NCBI RefSeq assembly: GCF_002304005.1
Contig: NZ_MRCQ01000003.1
Coordinates: 248,001 to 312,000 of the forward strand
From: Flavobacterium sp. ACN6
Lineage (GTDB): Bacteria > Bacteroidota > Bacteroidia > Flavobacteriales > Flavobacteriaceae
DNA: 64,000 bases
Direction of reading: 5' to 3'
Made by a program: the position numbers and the translations under genes. Positions 26,926 through 36,102 of this stretch are shown piece after piece (the first letter of the stretch is position 1; every line of letters begins with the position of its first letter). Below the pieces are notes generated by a model. That model searched no databases, was not told where the DNA came from, and was given only the letters and a program-made list of their open reading frames with translations.

Positions 26926-27825
26926 TTATTTAAGGATATATTTCTTTATTTTTTTCTTGATTTTATTCTTTCTCTTTCTAAATTTTATTTGGCTTCCAAC
27001 TAAAAACTCATAAACAAAGCCCTTTATCCTAAACCACCAATACTCATTTCTAAGATTGTAGTTTTTGTCGTCAAAACTAATCCATCTTTTTGGAAAATAA
27101 TCAACATCATTATTTATTTTTGCAAAATCTCCTCTAAGATTCTTTATAGGCCTGATTACTTTCGAGTTCTCTTTTTCTCCCAGCCATGCTATCCACCATG
27201 AGAAGGTTGAATTACTAATAACATAATCATCACATTTTGTTCCAAAAGCTAATTGTTCAATTGCTGACAAACTATCTAAAAAATGACTGTTTTTTAAAAA
27301 TGAAAAATGATACTTACAATATGCTATATCATCACTTGTGAAAATTATATTGCGTTCTTTCCAATCAGGAAAATTTTCTATTATTGCTTTTAAATAATAC
27401 GAATGTGATAATTGATAAAAATGTGGGTTTTTTACAAAATCACCCCGTCTTACCGAAACTAAAATCGTTTTTTTTGAAAATAGGAAATTATATTTAAGGT
27501 ATACATCATTTTTAAAATCTTCAAATTGAAAAATTTCTTTTGTTTTTTCTATATTGAAATATTTCTCAGATTGAAGCCATCCTACGATGTCATAATTACC
27601 ATTTTCTAAATTCCATTCATAATAGTTAAATTCTTTCTCTCTTACAATTTCAAAGCTGTGATCATTGTGTAAAAAAGGAATTTGATTTCTAAAATATTTA
27701 GAATAACTCCAATTCGGAAAACCATATTTATGTCCGTATTTTTCAGCAAGGCCAATAGTTGAAGCAATTTGAAATAATTGATTTCCAAGATTTCCTTTGG
27801 TACCAAGTTTAGAGAATGTAATCAT
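26926..27825 (-). CDS. Alpha-1,2-fucosyltransferase-like GT11
   Basis: I use the ATG at 27825 (MITFSKLGTKGNLGNQLFQ), one base after the neuC stop, instead of the longer frame from 27870, which would overlap neuC. The GNLGNQLFQ N-terminus, VSVRRGDF (RRGD at 126-129), TSDD, and NSTFSWWIAWLG are the family 11 motifs. Known members move L-fucose, or sometimes galactose, to a beta-galactoside. No GDP-fucose synthesis genes are in the window. A basic C-terminal tail ends the protein. Confidence 0.88.
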   Translation of the reverse strand: MITFSKLGTKGNLGNQLFQIASTIGLAEKYGHKYGFPNWSYSKYFRNQIPFLHNDHSFEIVREKEFNYYEWNLENGNYDIVGWLQSEKYFNIEKTKEIFQFEDFKNDVYLKYNFLFSKKTILVSVRRGDFVKNPHFYQLSHSYYLKAIIENFPDWKERNIIFTSDDIAYCKYHFSFLKNSHFLDSLSAIEQLAFGTKCDDYVISNSTFSWWIAWLGEKENSKVIRPIKNLRGDFAKINNDVDYFPKRWISFDDKNYNLRNEYWWFRIKGFVYEFLVGSQIKFRKRKNKIKKKIKKYILK

Positions 27826-27826
27826 G

Positions 27827-28948
27827 TCAAATATCTCTAAATTGTTTTTGATGATTGAGCTGCCATACATCTTTTTTTTGAAGACATTCTAAAAATAATT
27901 GATTACTATTTCCTTGTCCAAAGTCATCATTTATTGTCTGTATTTTATGTAAATCTATTATGGCAAGTGCCTGTTTAATTCCTTCTTCTGTATAATCTGT
28001 ACTTATTATGTCTGCGTGAATCGATCTGTTTTGCTGTCTGGTTCCAATATTTATTATCGGAATACCATAATAAGGTGCTTCACGAATTCCTGCACTGCTG
28101 TTACCAATAATAAATTGGCTGTTTTTTAAAAGCGTTAAAAAATATTCAAACCGTAAAGAAGGAAATACTCTAAATCTTGAATTTCCATTTAATTCTTTAT
28201 ATGCTTCAAGAATATACTGCGTTCCTAAATCATTATTAGGAAAAATCACGACATAATTGTGGGTATCCTCTAGAAGAGAGTTTACAAAATTCTTCGCATA
28301 CTTTTCCATCTCTTTGACTTCGGTAGTTACAGGATGAAACATTACTATGGCATATTTTTCAAAATCAATTTTATAGTATTCTTTTGCCGTTTCCAAGTCT
28401 GGCAGTTGATCTGAAAACATAATATCAATATCTGGAGAACCAATAGTAAAAATAGAATCTTCTACTTCTCCCATTTGAAGAAGTCTCTTCGCTGCTTGAT
28501 CATTTGAAACAAAATGAATATGACTTAACTTACTAACACTGTGACGAATTAATTCGTCTACTGTACCCGAAATTTCTCCTCCCTCGATATGTGCTACCAA
28601 AATATTATTTAGAGAGCCTACAATTGCCCCTGCTAGAGTTTCAACGCGGTCTCCATGTACAACAATCATATCTGGCTGTATATTTTTGCAATAACTGGAT
28701 AATCCTTCTATAGTTTTTGCAAGCGTCAAATCCATAGTAGTTTCATGCGTGTGATTTTCAAAAGTAAATACATTTTTAAAATTACATCGCTCAATTTCTA
28801 TCAATGTATAACCATAAACCTCTTGTAAATGCATACCGGTTACAAAAACAAAGACTTCAAATTGTTCTTGTTTTTCTAATGTTTGAATCAGCGATTTTAT
28901 TTTACCAAAATCAGCTCGGGTACCAGTAAGAAAAAGAATTTTTTTCAT
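27827..28948 (-). CDS. neuC: UDP-GlcNAc 2-epimerase (hydrolysing), NeuC
   Basis: Makes ManNAc (or a diacetamido analogue) for sialic-acid-type sugars. MKKILFLTGTRADFGKIKSL, VVHGDRVETLAGA, HIEGGEISGTVDE, and IGNSSAGIREAPYYG are characteristic of the hydrolysing NeuC branch rather than WecB. 373 residues, normal length. Next to neuB and neuA in the order A-B-C along transcription. Could alternatively take UDP-diNAcBac and lead to legionaminic acid; the sequence does not settle this. Confidence 0.92.
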   Translation of the reverse strand: MKKILFLTGTRADFGKIKSLIQTLEKQEQFEVFVFVTGMHLQEVYGYTLIEIERCNFKNVFTFENHTHETTMDLTLAKTIEGLSSYCKNIQPDMIVVHGDRVETLAGAIVGSLNNILVAHIEGGEISGTVDELIRHSVSKLSHIHFVSNDQAAKRLLQMGEVEDSIFTIGSPDIDIMFSDQLPDLETAKEYYKIDFEKYAIVMFHPVTTEVKEMEKYAKNFVNSLLEDTHNYVVIFPNNDLGTQYILEAYKELNGNSRFRVFPSLRFEYFLTLLKNSQFIIGNSSAGIREAPYYGIPIINIGTRQQNRSIHADIISTDYTEEGIKQALAIIDLHKIQTINDDFGQGNSNQLFLECLQKKDVWQLNHQKQFRDI

Positions 28949-28958
28949 TTAACTTGAT

Positions 28959-29999
28959 TTATTCGAAATCGGGGAAATCTAATTGTTCATCATTTTCGAT
29001 AGCCCTTACCGCAGTTTTTCCAATTAAATCATTAAAATGTTCTGCTAATATTTTTCCTGTTCCTGGGCGCTTTACCCAAATATTTTCTTTTGTTAAAATC
29101 TCCCCTTTCTTTATTGGAGCTATTGCGCAAACAGTTGCAAATGCAAAATCAATCGTTACCTGTTCTTCTTGTGCAGGTTGTTTCGTCCCGCCTCTCATCA
29201 AAGCTATTTCAGCAGCAGATTCAATTAATTCCTGACATGCTTTTTCGTCCATACTGCAAACAATGTCTGGACCTGTTCGCTGCATATGATCTGTAAAATG
29301 CCTTTCTAAAATACTTGCTCCCAAAGCAACTGCTCCTAAGCAAGCATTATTATTTAAAGTGTGATCACTAAGTCCGAAAATTTTATCTGGAAAAGCTTGA
29401 TGCAATTCTAGCATTGCTCCAAAACGAACTAAGTGAATTGGGGTTGGATATAAATTAGTAGTATGTAAAAGCGCTACTGGGACATTATGCTTATCAAAAA
29501 CAGCAACTGCTTTTTTAACGCTTTCAATTGTATTCATACCAGTACTTAAAATAACTGGTTTGCCAAGAGAGGCAATATGTTCCAGCAGTGGATAGTTGTT
29601 GCACTCACCAGATCCAATTTTATAAGCTGGAATATCAAATTTTTGTAAACGATTTGCTGCAGCACGAGAAAATGGGGTTGAAATAAAAATCATTCCCTTA
29701 CTTTCCACATAATTTTTAAGTTCTAATTCGTCTGCTTCATTTAAAGAACAACGTTCCATAATTTCATATATGGAGACATCTGCATTACCAGGAATTACTT
29801 TTTTTGCCGCTCCGCTCATCTCATCTTCTACAATATGGGTTTGATGTTTTACTACCTCAACTCCAGCCCTATATGCAGCATCAACCATTTCTTTAGCAAC
29901 ATCTAAGGAACCTTCATGATTAATTCCTATTTCTGCAATGACTAAAGGTGGAAAGTCCTGTCCAATTTTTCTTCCGGCTATTTCTATATATGGTTTCAT
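28959..29999 (-). CDS. neuB: N-acetylneuraminate (nonulosonate) synthase, NeuB
   Basis: Condenses ManNAc or an analogue with phosphoenolpyruvate. A TIM barrel (about 1-270) carries [34 protein letters not shown], and [10 protein letters not shown]-terminal SAF antifreeze-like domain (about 285-346, [24 protein letters not shown]) follows, as in all NeuB/LegI/PseI proteins. 346 residues, intact. 10 bp upstream of neuC. Confidence 0.95.
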   Translation of the reverse strand: MKPYIEIAGRKIGQDFPPLVIAEIGINHEGSLDVAKEMVDAAYRAGVEVVKHQTHIVEDEMSGAAKKVIPGNADVSIYEIMERCSLNEADELELKNYVESKGMIFISTPFSRAAANRLQKFDIPAYKIGSGECNNYPLLEHIASLGKPVILSTGMNTIESVKKAVAVFDKHNVPVALLHTTNLYPTPIHLVRFGAMLELHQAFPDKIFGLSDHTLNNNACLGAVALGASILERHFTDHMQRTGPDIVCSMDEKACQELIESAAEIALMRGGTKQPAQEEQVTIDFAFATVCAIAPIKKGEILTKENIWVKRPGTGKILAEHFNDLIGKTAVRAIENDEQLDFPDFE

Positions 30000-30014
30000 A
30001 AAGTACGTACTCTA

Positions 30015-30683
30015 TTAATGTTTTATATGTTTATTGTATAAATACTCAGCGTAATCAAAATCCTCTTGTGTATCAATGTCTACGCTGGCAAAAATATGAT
30101 CGATTTCGAATGGAAATGCATCGTCTGAAATAATTGTATCTTCAAGAATTAATCCTGCTTTTGTAATGTAAAGTAGTCCATTTTCAAAATAAAGAGGCTC
30201 AAGATCTTGACTTCTCTGTCCAATTTGATAATTATATGCAATAAATTTTTGGTTATCTATTTTTCCAAACTTTTTATGATTTTTTGAAACTGTAAACAAA
30301 CTATTTCTATTTTGTTTTTTATAAATTTCAAAAGCTTCTTTTAATAAATTTTCGGGACGAATAGGATTTGTTGGCTGTAATAAAATTACGTTTTCAACAT
30401 TTAAATCAATAGTTTCCAAGACATGTTTTAATGCTGAAACTGTCGGTTCATAATCGCCCGAAATAGCTTCTGGTCTTTCAATGACTTTTGCGCCATATTC
30501 TAAAGCTATTTGACTTATTTTTTCATCATCTGTTGAGACATAAATTTCATCAATAATTTTATGATTTGCCTTTGCAAATAATATGCTAAATGCCAATAAA
30601 GGAATTCCGTCAATTAATTTTATATTCTTTTGCGGTAATCTTTTTGATCCTCCTCGGGCGGGAATTATTGCAATGTTTTTCAC
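30015..30683 (-). CDS. neuA: CMP-nonulosonate cytidylyltransferase, NeuA
   Basis: Activates the nonulosonate as its CMP form. IIPARGGSKRLPQKNIKLIDG is the nucleotide-binding N-terminus, and LLQPTNPIRP and ASVDIDTQEDFDYAEYL complete the family pattern. 222 residues, usual for the single-domain form. The start codon is GTG at 30683; there is no closer ATG that keeps the PARGGS motif. First of the coupled neuA-neuB-neuC set. Confidence 0.94.
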   Translation of the reverse strand: MKNIAIIPARGGSKRLPQKNIKLIDGIPLLAFSILFAKANHKIIDEIYVSTDDEKISQIALEYGAKVIERPEAISGDYEPTVSALKHVLETIDLNVENVILLQPTNPIRPENLLKEAFEIYKKQNRNSLFTVSKNHKKFGKIDNQKFIAYNYQIGQRSQDLEPLYFENGLLYITKAGLILEDTIISDDAFPFEIDHIFASVDIDTQEDFDYAEYLYNKHIKH

Positions 30684-30694
30684 TTCACTTAAAG

Positions 30695-31618
30695 TTAAAT
30701 AATGTTATCTTCCGGCTGCCAATAAATTTTAGTATTTTCCAATTGTTTAAATTCTGAAAATTCCTGATCTGAAAATTTATTCCTGTTTTTTATTATATTC
30801 GGGATAAAACCAATCAAATCAAATCCTGCTAAAATTAAAGCTTTAAGAGCGTTAAAATCACCCTTAAAAACTTTTAGTTTTAATTGCATCCAAATAGAGT
30901 AAGCCATCTTTCTAGGAATTAATTTTATTGGCAAAAATAAAAAATATAGTACCCATCCGGCTCTCAAAGATCTTCGCAGTCTAATGGTGTAATCTGCGTG
31001 TTTTTTTCGCGATTTTAAGTCGGCTCTGTGATGAATTAAAACTTGCGGTAAATAATGTATTTGCCATTTTTTTTTGAATAATTGCATTGCTGAAAAATCT
31101 TCCTCGCCATAAAACTCAAACCATTCCGGATAATTAGGGATGTCTTTCCAAGCATTTATTCTCCATACATGACCGCAACCAACAAATCCTTTTACTCTTT
31201 GTACATCTTCTGTAGAAGTGATTCCGACGGGTTGTTTTAATCCCCAAAAAATACGTAATGCAATTAAACCGCAATTCTTGTTTGCCTCAAAATGTTCAAA
31301 AATCAGCTGTAACGGATTTTCAGTAATAAAATTGGCATCGTCATCTAGGGAAATTGCAAATTCTGCTTGTGTTTCATTAAGCATTTTATTCCTGCAGTAA
31401 AGGTATCCTCTCGAAATTTCATTTCGTTGAATTTTAATTAATGGAAATAAATTTTTAATTTTTTCAAAAGTACCATCAGTAGATCCATCATCAATTACCA
31501 CACATTCTATATCTTCTTTTTCTAACAAAGAATTTATTTGGGTGAGCGTTAAAATCAAATCATCCTTACGATTTTTGGTAGCTATAAGAATTGAAAAAGT
31601 AATTATATTCATGCTCAT
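30695..31618 (-). CDS. Glycosyltransferase family 2
   Basis: 307 residues. FSILIATKNRKDDLILTL, VVIDDGSTDGTFE, and the metal site ISLDDDANF identify the GT-A fold; FYGEEDFSAMQLFKKKW is the acceptor-side acidic motif. Met1 and Met3 are both possible starts. It directly abuts the next gene upstream and precedes neuA by 11 bp. Confidence 0.9.
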   Translation of the reverse strand: MSMNIITFSILIATKNRKDDLILTLTQINSLLEKEDIECVVIDDGSTDGTFEKIKNLFPLIKIQRNEISRGYLYCRNKMLNETQAEFAISLDDDANFITENPLQLIFEHFEANKNCGLIALRIFWGLKQPVGITSTEDVQRVKGFVGCGHVWRINAWKDIPNYPEWFEFYGEEDFSAMQLFKKKWQIHYLPQVLIHHRADLKSRKKHADYTIRLRRSLRAGWVLYFLFLPIKLIPRKMAYSIWMQLKLKVFKGDFNALKALILAGFDLIGFIPNIIKNRNKFSDQEFSEFKQLENTKIYWQPEDNII

Positions 31619-32629
31619 TTAGTACTTTTTAATCATTTCTTTTGGCAGTTTCTTCCATTTTAAAAACAATCTCGAAATAGGTTTTACAGCAATTAATTTG
31701 GTAAAAAACTTATTCTTAATAAAATAATTAAAAGCGCTTAGTTCTTTATGTTTTATAAAGTTCAAGTTTAAATGATCAGTTTGTATTACTTTTTGGGGAA
31801 TGTTTTCCATCCATTTCTCGTATACGTTACCCATATGGAACGCATAGTTATCATCGGTTGTCAATCTCCAATACCCTTTTTTTAATGGTTTATTGTCAAT
31901 ATAATCTTCACCAATTCCTGCTGCTTTTCTGCCTCCTATAAATGAGAGTAGTTCTTTAAAAACTTCTTTTTTATAAGTTGCAACAAAATGCCCTGAACCA
32001 ACAAAACAATTTACTTTACCATAATTAAGTCCTAATCCAAACTTCAAATAATCTTGATTATAGTTTCTGTCCCATCCAATACTATCATAAAAATGAATCA
32101 TTGATTGTGGATTTTTTACTGGAATAAATTTTAATTTTTTATTAAATAAATTATCAAACAACACATTTCCACAATATCTTTTGTACATATTAAACTGAGG
32201 AACAATTCCAACTACACCTGCTTTAGGTATTTCAGAAAAAACTTTTATTGTTTCTGTCTGCCAGTTCGAAAGAAACATTACATCTGCATCAGTGACGGTT
32301 ACTAATTCTATATTATTGCCCGAAAGTCCTTTAAAAACAGCGTTAATTTTACCTATATTATCAGTATGTATTAATTCTTTAATTTTATTCTCTTCAAAAA
32401 GTTCGTTGAGATATTTTACAACATTACCGCAGCTTCCGTTATTTACAATCGTAATAAAAGTTCTATCATGTATGGTGTTGAATAAAGAATTCAAGCAAAT
32501 TTTTAGAATTTTTAGTGCATCTGAAAAATATCCCTCTTCATTGGGAATATATACCGGAACTATTATCTGGTGTTTGTAGAACGATTGTTCCTGATCAACT
32601 TCTTTATTAGGATTATCCCCTATTCTCAT
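31619..32629 (-). CDS. GT-A-fold glycosyltransferase, family 2-like
   Basis: 336 residues. QIIVPVYIPNEEGYFSDALKI starts the nucleotide-sugar domain after a 20-residue lead. VTVTDADVMFLSNW holds the DxD, and GAG-like GRKAAGIGEDYIDNKPLKKGYW the acceptor region. The extended insert around 115-175 sets it apart from its neighbours. Its stop directly abuts the GT2 gene at 31618. Confidence 0.8.
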   Translation of the reverse strand: MRIGDNPNKEVDQEQSFYKHQIIVPVYIPNEEGYFSDALKILKICLNSLFNTIHDRTFITIVNNGSCGNVVKYLNELFEENKIKELIHTDNIGKINAVFKGLSGNNIELVTVTDADVMFLSNWQTETIKVFSEIPKAGVVGIVPQFNMYKRYCGNVLFDNLFNKKLKFIPVKNPQSMIHFYDSIGWDRNYNQDYLKFGLGLNYGKVNCFVGSGHFVATYKKEVFKELLSFIGGRKAAGIGEDYIDNKPLKKGYWRLTTDDNYAFHMGNVYEKWMENIPQKVIQTDHLNLNFIKHKELSAFNYFIKNKFFTKLIAVKPISRLFLKWKKLPKEMIKKY

Positions 32630-32653
32630 AATTTTTACTTTTCAACTTAAAAA

Positions 32654-33580
32654 TTAAAATTTGAAAAAATTATTTTCTTTCAATTTTTCAAATAATTTTT
32701 CTTTTGATACTACAACATTATTGCTCGAGAATTCCTCAAAGTTCACATTTGAATTATCATAAATATTTTTATAATGCATCATGTATAAATTTAGTTTTTC
32801 ATCTAAATATGTTCTTGGGGTTTCTTCTTTTGCAATCATAATCTCGTGTATTTTTTCTGAGATTCTTGGTACACCAATTGTAAATTTTAAGCCAAATTCT
32901 TCTTTGTAAATTTCAAAAAGATCTAAAACCTTAAAACTAGGGATGTTGGGAATAATATTAAAGCCTGTAAACTCAAATGAATTATGTATTAAATTAACCG
33001 CTTCCTCCACATCAATCATAAAACGGGTCATTTCTTTTGAGTACAATTTTAACTCGTACTTGTTTTTAATAGAATCTAATATTAACGGAATAATACTACC
33101 GGTCGAATTTAAAACATTTCCATAAATAGCTGTAGTAAGATTAACATTCGACCTCTCGGCATCTACAATGAAAGATTCGCCACCTATAAATTTCATTGCA
33201 CCATATAATGTCGTCGCTGCTCTGCTTTTATCAGAAGATATAAAAGATGCTGCTTTAAAATCATTCTCTTCAGCAACGTTTCTGGAGTTAATTGCTCCAT
33301 TAACTATTGTTCTTAATGCTACCTCAACATTTTGATCAACGGCTTCAATTTGTTTTAAAGATGCTGCGAAAATACCATGATCGTGATTTTTAGCCGCTTT
33401 ATTCATCAATCTAAAATCTGAGACATCTCCTATTATACAGTTAATTTTTGGAAATTGCTTCTTTAAATAATAATGCTTAGCCTCATCTCTACTATAAATA
33501 GTTATTTCAGCTTTATCGTAAAAACTTTTAACTATTTCTCTTCCGAGATAACCAGCTCCACCCGTAATAAATAATCTCAT
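32654..33580 (-). CDS. CapE/PseB-like UDP-GlcNAc 4,6-dehydratase family SDR
   Basis: 308 residues, soluble. FITGGAGYLGREIVKSF is the NAD site; SSDKSRAATTLYGAMKFIGGE gives the Ser-Tyr-Lys active-site set of the short cytoplasmic FlaA1/CapE branch, unlike the Met form in the WbpM-like protein at 43878. It would make a UDP-4-keto-6-deoxy-hexosamine, the entry to FucNAc-type or pseudaminic-type sugars. The stop of the SDR upstream overlaps its start by 4 bp, so the two probably act in sequence. Confidence 0.8.
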   Translation of the reverse strand: MRLFITGGAGYLGREIVKSFYDKAEITIYSRDEAKHYYLKKQFPKINCIIGDVSDFRLMNKAAKNHDHGIFAASLKQIEAVDQNVEVALRTIVNGAINSRNVAEENDFKAASFISSDKSRAATTLYGAMKFIGGESFIVDAERSNVNLTTAIYGNVLNSTGSIIPLILDSIKNKYELKLYSKEMTRFMIDVEEAVNLIHNSFEFTGFNIIPNIPSFKVLDLFEIYKEEFGLKFTIGVPRISEKIHEIMIAKEETPRTYLDEKLNLYMMHYKNIYDNSNVNFEEFSSNNVVVSKEKLFEKLKENNFFKF

Positions 33581-34278
33581 ATTTTATAATTAGTATAACT
33601 TAAATAAGTTTCATATAAGTTCCATTCAAACTTGCTATTTAATTCTGGAAATTTATGGTTTCGTTTCATCTCATCAAAATACTGCAATAACTTATATACC
33701 TCCTCTACTGTAGTTTCTTGATGCAAAATTTCACTCTCTTGCAAATTAGCTACTATTGGTACTACATCATTAATACTAGCCAGTTTAATTTTGTTGGCAT
33801 TAAAATTTATTGATAATTCGTTATGGAGATTATAACAAAATGTTGCAACAAAAGAAGTTTTATTAGGAACTGCATACATCCCAAAAATATTAGGAAGCTT
33901 AAACGATACAAATTCTTTATTAATAAAAGAACAATATTGATTTAAAGTCTTTTTGGCTTCTTTCTTAGCTTGACCATATGGGTTATCTAATTCCTCCTGC
34001 AAAGAAGATAAAAAAGCAATATTACATTTAAGGTTGTTAACTGTTAAACATTTTATTGTATCATTCGTAAGCTTTCTATTCAGCTCAAGAAGTACATTGA
34101 GATCTGGATGCCTATGAATAAATGCACCATGTATTAGCCAGTCTAATTCTTTTACTTTAGGAAGCTCATCCAAGTAATCTCTTCCAAGCTCAATGACTTC
34201 ATATTTTAGAATGTTCCTAAAATAATTAGTCAAATGTATCCCTATAAAACCTTTTTCACCCGTAATTGCTATTCTCAT
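33577..34278 (-). CDS. Short CapF-like NAD-dependent SDR without cupin domain
   Basis: 233 residues. AITGEKGFIGIHLTNYF is the Rossmann site and NPYGQAKKEAKKTL holds YxxxK, as in CapF/WbjC. KLPNIFGMYAVPNKTSFVATFCYNL also resembles CapF. Full CapF proteins are about 370 residues with a C-terminal cupin that epimerises C3; here that domain is absent, so this copy may only reduce the 4-keto group. Paired by overlap with the CapE-like gene. No CapG-type epimerase is next to it. Confidence 0.7.
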   Translation of the reverse strand: MRIAITGEKGFIGIHLTNYFRNILKYEVIELGRDYLDELPKVKELDWLIHGAFIHRHPDLNVLLELNRKLTNDTIKCLTVNNLKCNIAFLSSLQEELDNPYGQAKKEAKKTLNQYCSFINKEFVSFKLPNIFGMYAVPNKTSFVATFCYNLHNELSINFNANKIKLASINDVVPIVANLQESEILHQETTVEEVYKLLQYFDEMKRNHKFPELNSKFEWNLYETYLSYTNYKI

Positions 34279-34296
34279 CTATAGAATTGAAAAATA

Positions 34297-35142
34297 TTAT
34301 TTCATTAATTTACTTAATCTATAACCTTTAATGCCATTTTTTAATTTTGAAATCTTTCCTGTTTGCAGCATTATTTTGATTCCTTCAATTACTCTTAAAT
34401 AGAATTGTTGTTTTAAAACAGTATTAGAAAAATGTTTTTTGTAAAAGTAGAAATATAACTTTTCTTTTTCTAATTCGACGTTAACTGATTTTTGCTTATC
34501 TCTCTGCCCGCCAGCTGAAACATGCAAATGCTCGACTAGAATTTTTGGCTGAAAATAAATATTTGCTCCCGCTTGAAGCAGACGCATTCCGTAATCCCAA
34601 TCATCTCCCCAAATTGTAAAATTTTCGTCAAACAAGAAACCAGCTTCTTTGAACACATCTCTTTTCACAATATTCAAACCGGAACATACTTGTAGTCTAA
34701 AACGTGATTTTGAAAAATTACCAGGTTTTGAAATAGTATCTAATATCGTATTATATTTAAACTCTTTTGTTTCCATTCCTTCAAACTGAATTCCTGGAAT
34801 TAGAACGTCTACTATATTGGGTTTTAAAACCTCTATTATTTGTTCAAATGCGATCCTTGGAATTCTCAAATCGTCATCAAGAAAAAATAACCACTCTTCG
34901 TTTTGATAATAATCTAGTGCCCGATTTCGAGAATGATTTACTGAATTCTCTCTGTTATTTTTTACAAAAGTAAATTGATAATGCAGCGGTAGTTTATCAA
35001 TATCCTGTTGAATATCTGTCTGACTCTGATCTACAATGATAACTTGAGAAATAGAATCTTGGAAAGCATTTAAATCTAAAAGTAAATTAGATACGCATTC
35101 TAATCTGTCTCTTGTTGGAATAACTAAAAAAAAGTTTTTCAT
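34297..35142 (-). CDS. Glycosyltransferase family 2
   Basis: 281 residues. VIPTRDRLECVSNLL, VNHSRNRALDY, and the metal site FFLDDDLRIP are clear. WGDDWDYGMRL is the acceptor acidic motif. The stop of the next gene upstream directly adjoins its start. First, in downstream direction last, of a tight run of six family 2 genes (34297-39730). Confidence 0.9.
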   Translation of the reverse strand: MKNFFLVIPTRDRLECVSNLLLDLNAFQDSISQVIIVDQSQTDIQQDIDKLPLHYQFTFVKNNRENSVNHSRNRALDYYQNEEWLFFLDDDLRIPRIAFEQIIEVLKPNIVDVLIPGIQFEGMETKEFKYNTILDTISKPGNFSKSRFRLQVCSGLNIVKRDVFKEAGFLFDENFTIWGDDWDYGMRLLQAGANIYFQPKILVEHLHVSAGGQRDKQKSVNVELEKEKLYFYFYKKHFSNTVLKQQFYLRVIEGIKIMLQTGKISKLKNGIKGYRLSKLMK

Positions 35143-36102
35143 TTATTTGCTAATTTTGGCATACACTGAATTTACAGCATTAAAAATTTTGAGTTTTTTC
35201 AGGATCAAAATTATACGATATTTTATTAAACGCAATTGAAATTTTACTGCCGACCAAAATCCAATTTGTTTAAAATGAGATATTATTAAGACTTTATATG
35301 TTTTTAGTGAAGGTATATTTAAAAAAGCAATTTCAAGTTTCTTTAGAATTATTGTCTTCTGATGCTTTGTAAATAACGAGCGATATTGAGTAAACAAGAT
35401 GTTGCAAAATTCGAAAGTTGCCCAGTTTTTTCGATCGTTTGAACTCGAATCTCCTGTTATACTAAAACTCGAAACACGTATCAAAGACTGCGCTTCATTA
35501 ATTGAGTAAATAAAATTTGGTGTAGAAAATTCTAATACCGCCAGATCATCAGAATGCCACGCTAGAGGAAGATCTTTAAATTTTATTTTTTTTACAACTT
35601 CTTTCTTAAATAAATATTCGCCTAGTGAACTTCTTGTTTTTTTAGAAAACTTTCTAGTCAAAAACGCTGCTCCAGTTTCTAAAACGGGATGTTCATATTT
35701 TCCAGAAAGGGCTTCATCTTTTTCATTTATTACTGTTGTAGCAAATCGAACAACATTAATATTGTGATTTTTAATTTCGTCTTGGTGATTATAAAAAGCT
35801 TCTATAACATTAGTTTCTAAAACATCATCATCTCCTAGAATCATTATCCATTCTTCGCTCTCAACTAGATTTATACAGCGCTCCCATTGTTTTACTAACG
35901 AAATTCCTCCTATATTTTCTTTAAAATGATGATACGCAAACTGAAAATCATTTTCAAATTCTTGCAATGTGAATAGCGGGTCTTCAGGACTTGCATCGTT
36001 TCCTATGTAAACTTTAAATCTTTTATCTGTTTGTTTTTTTAAGGATCGCAGTGTAGTTTCAAAAAACTCAAGTTTATAGTATGGAATTACTATAGCTATC
36101 AT
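35143..36102 (-). CDS. Glycosyltransferase family 2
   Basis: 319 residues. IAIVIPYYKLEFFETTLRSL, YIGNDASPEDP, and MILGDDDVLETN give the GT-A fold. WHSDDLAVLEFS may be the catalytic acidic site. A basic C-terminal tail of about 60 residues could touch the membrane. Overlaps the upstream GT2 start by 4 bp. Confidence 0.88.
   Translation of the reverse strand: MIAIVIPYYKLEFFETTLRSLKKQTDKRFKVYIGNDASPEDPLFTLQEFENDFQFAYHHFKENIGGISLVKQWERCINLVESEEWIMILGDDDVLETNVIEAFYNHQDEIKNHNINVVRFATTVINEKDEALSGKYEHPVLETGAAFLTRKFSKKTRSSLGEYLFKKEVVKKIKFKDLPLAWHSDDLAVLEFSTPNFIYSINEAQSLIRVSSFSITGDSSSNDRKNWATFEFCNILFTQYRSLFTKHQKTIILKKLEIAFLNIPSLKTYKVLIISHFKQIGFWSAVKFQLRLIKYRIILILKKLKIFNAVNSVYAKISK

Noticed and set aside
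27826..27870. Longer GT11 reading frame starting inside neuC
   Set aside because: The ATG at 27825 directly precedes the conserved GNLGNQLFQ motif and follows the neuC stop by one base.
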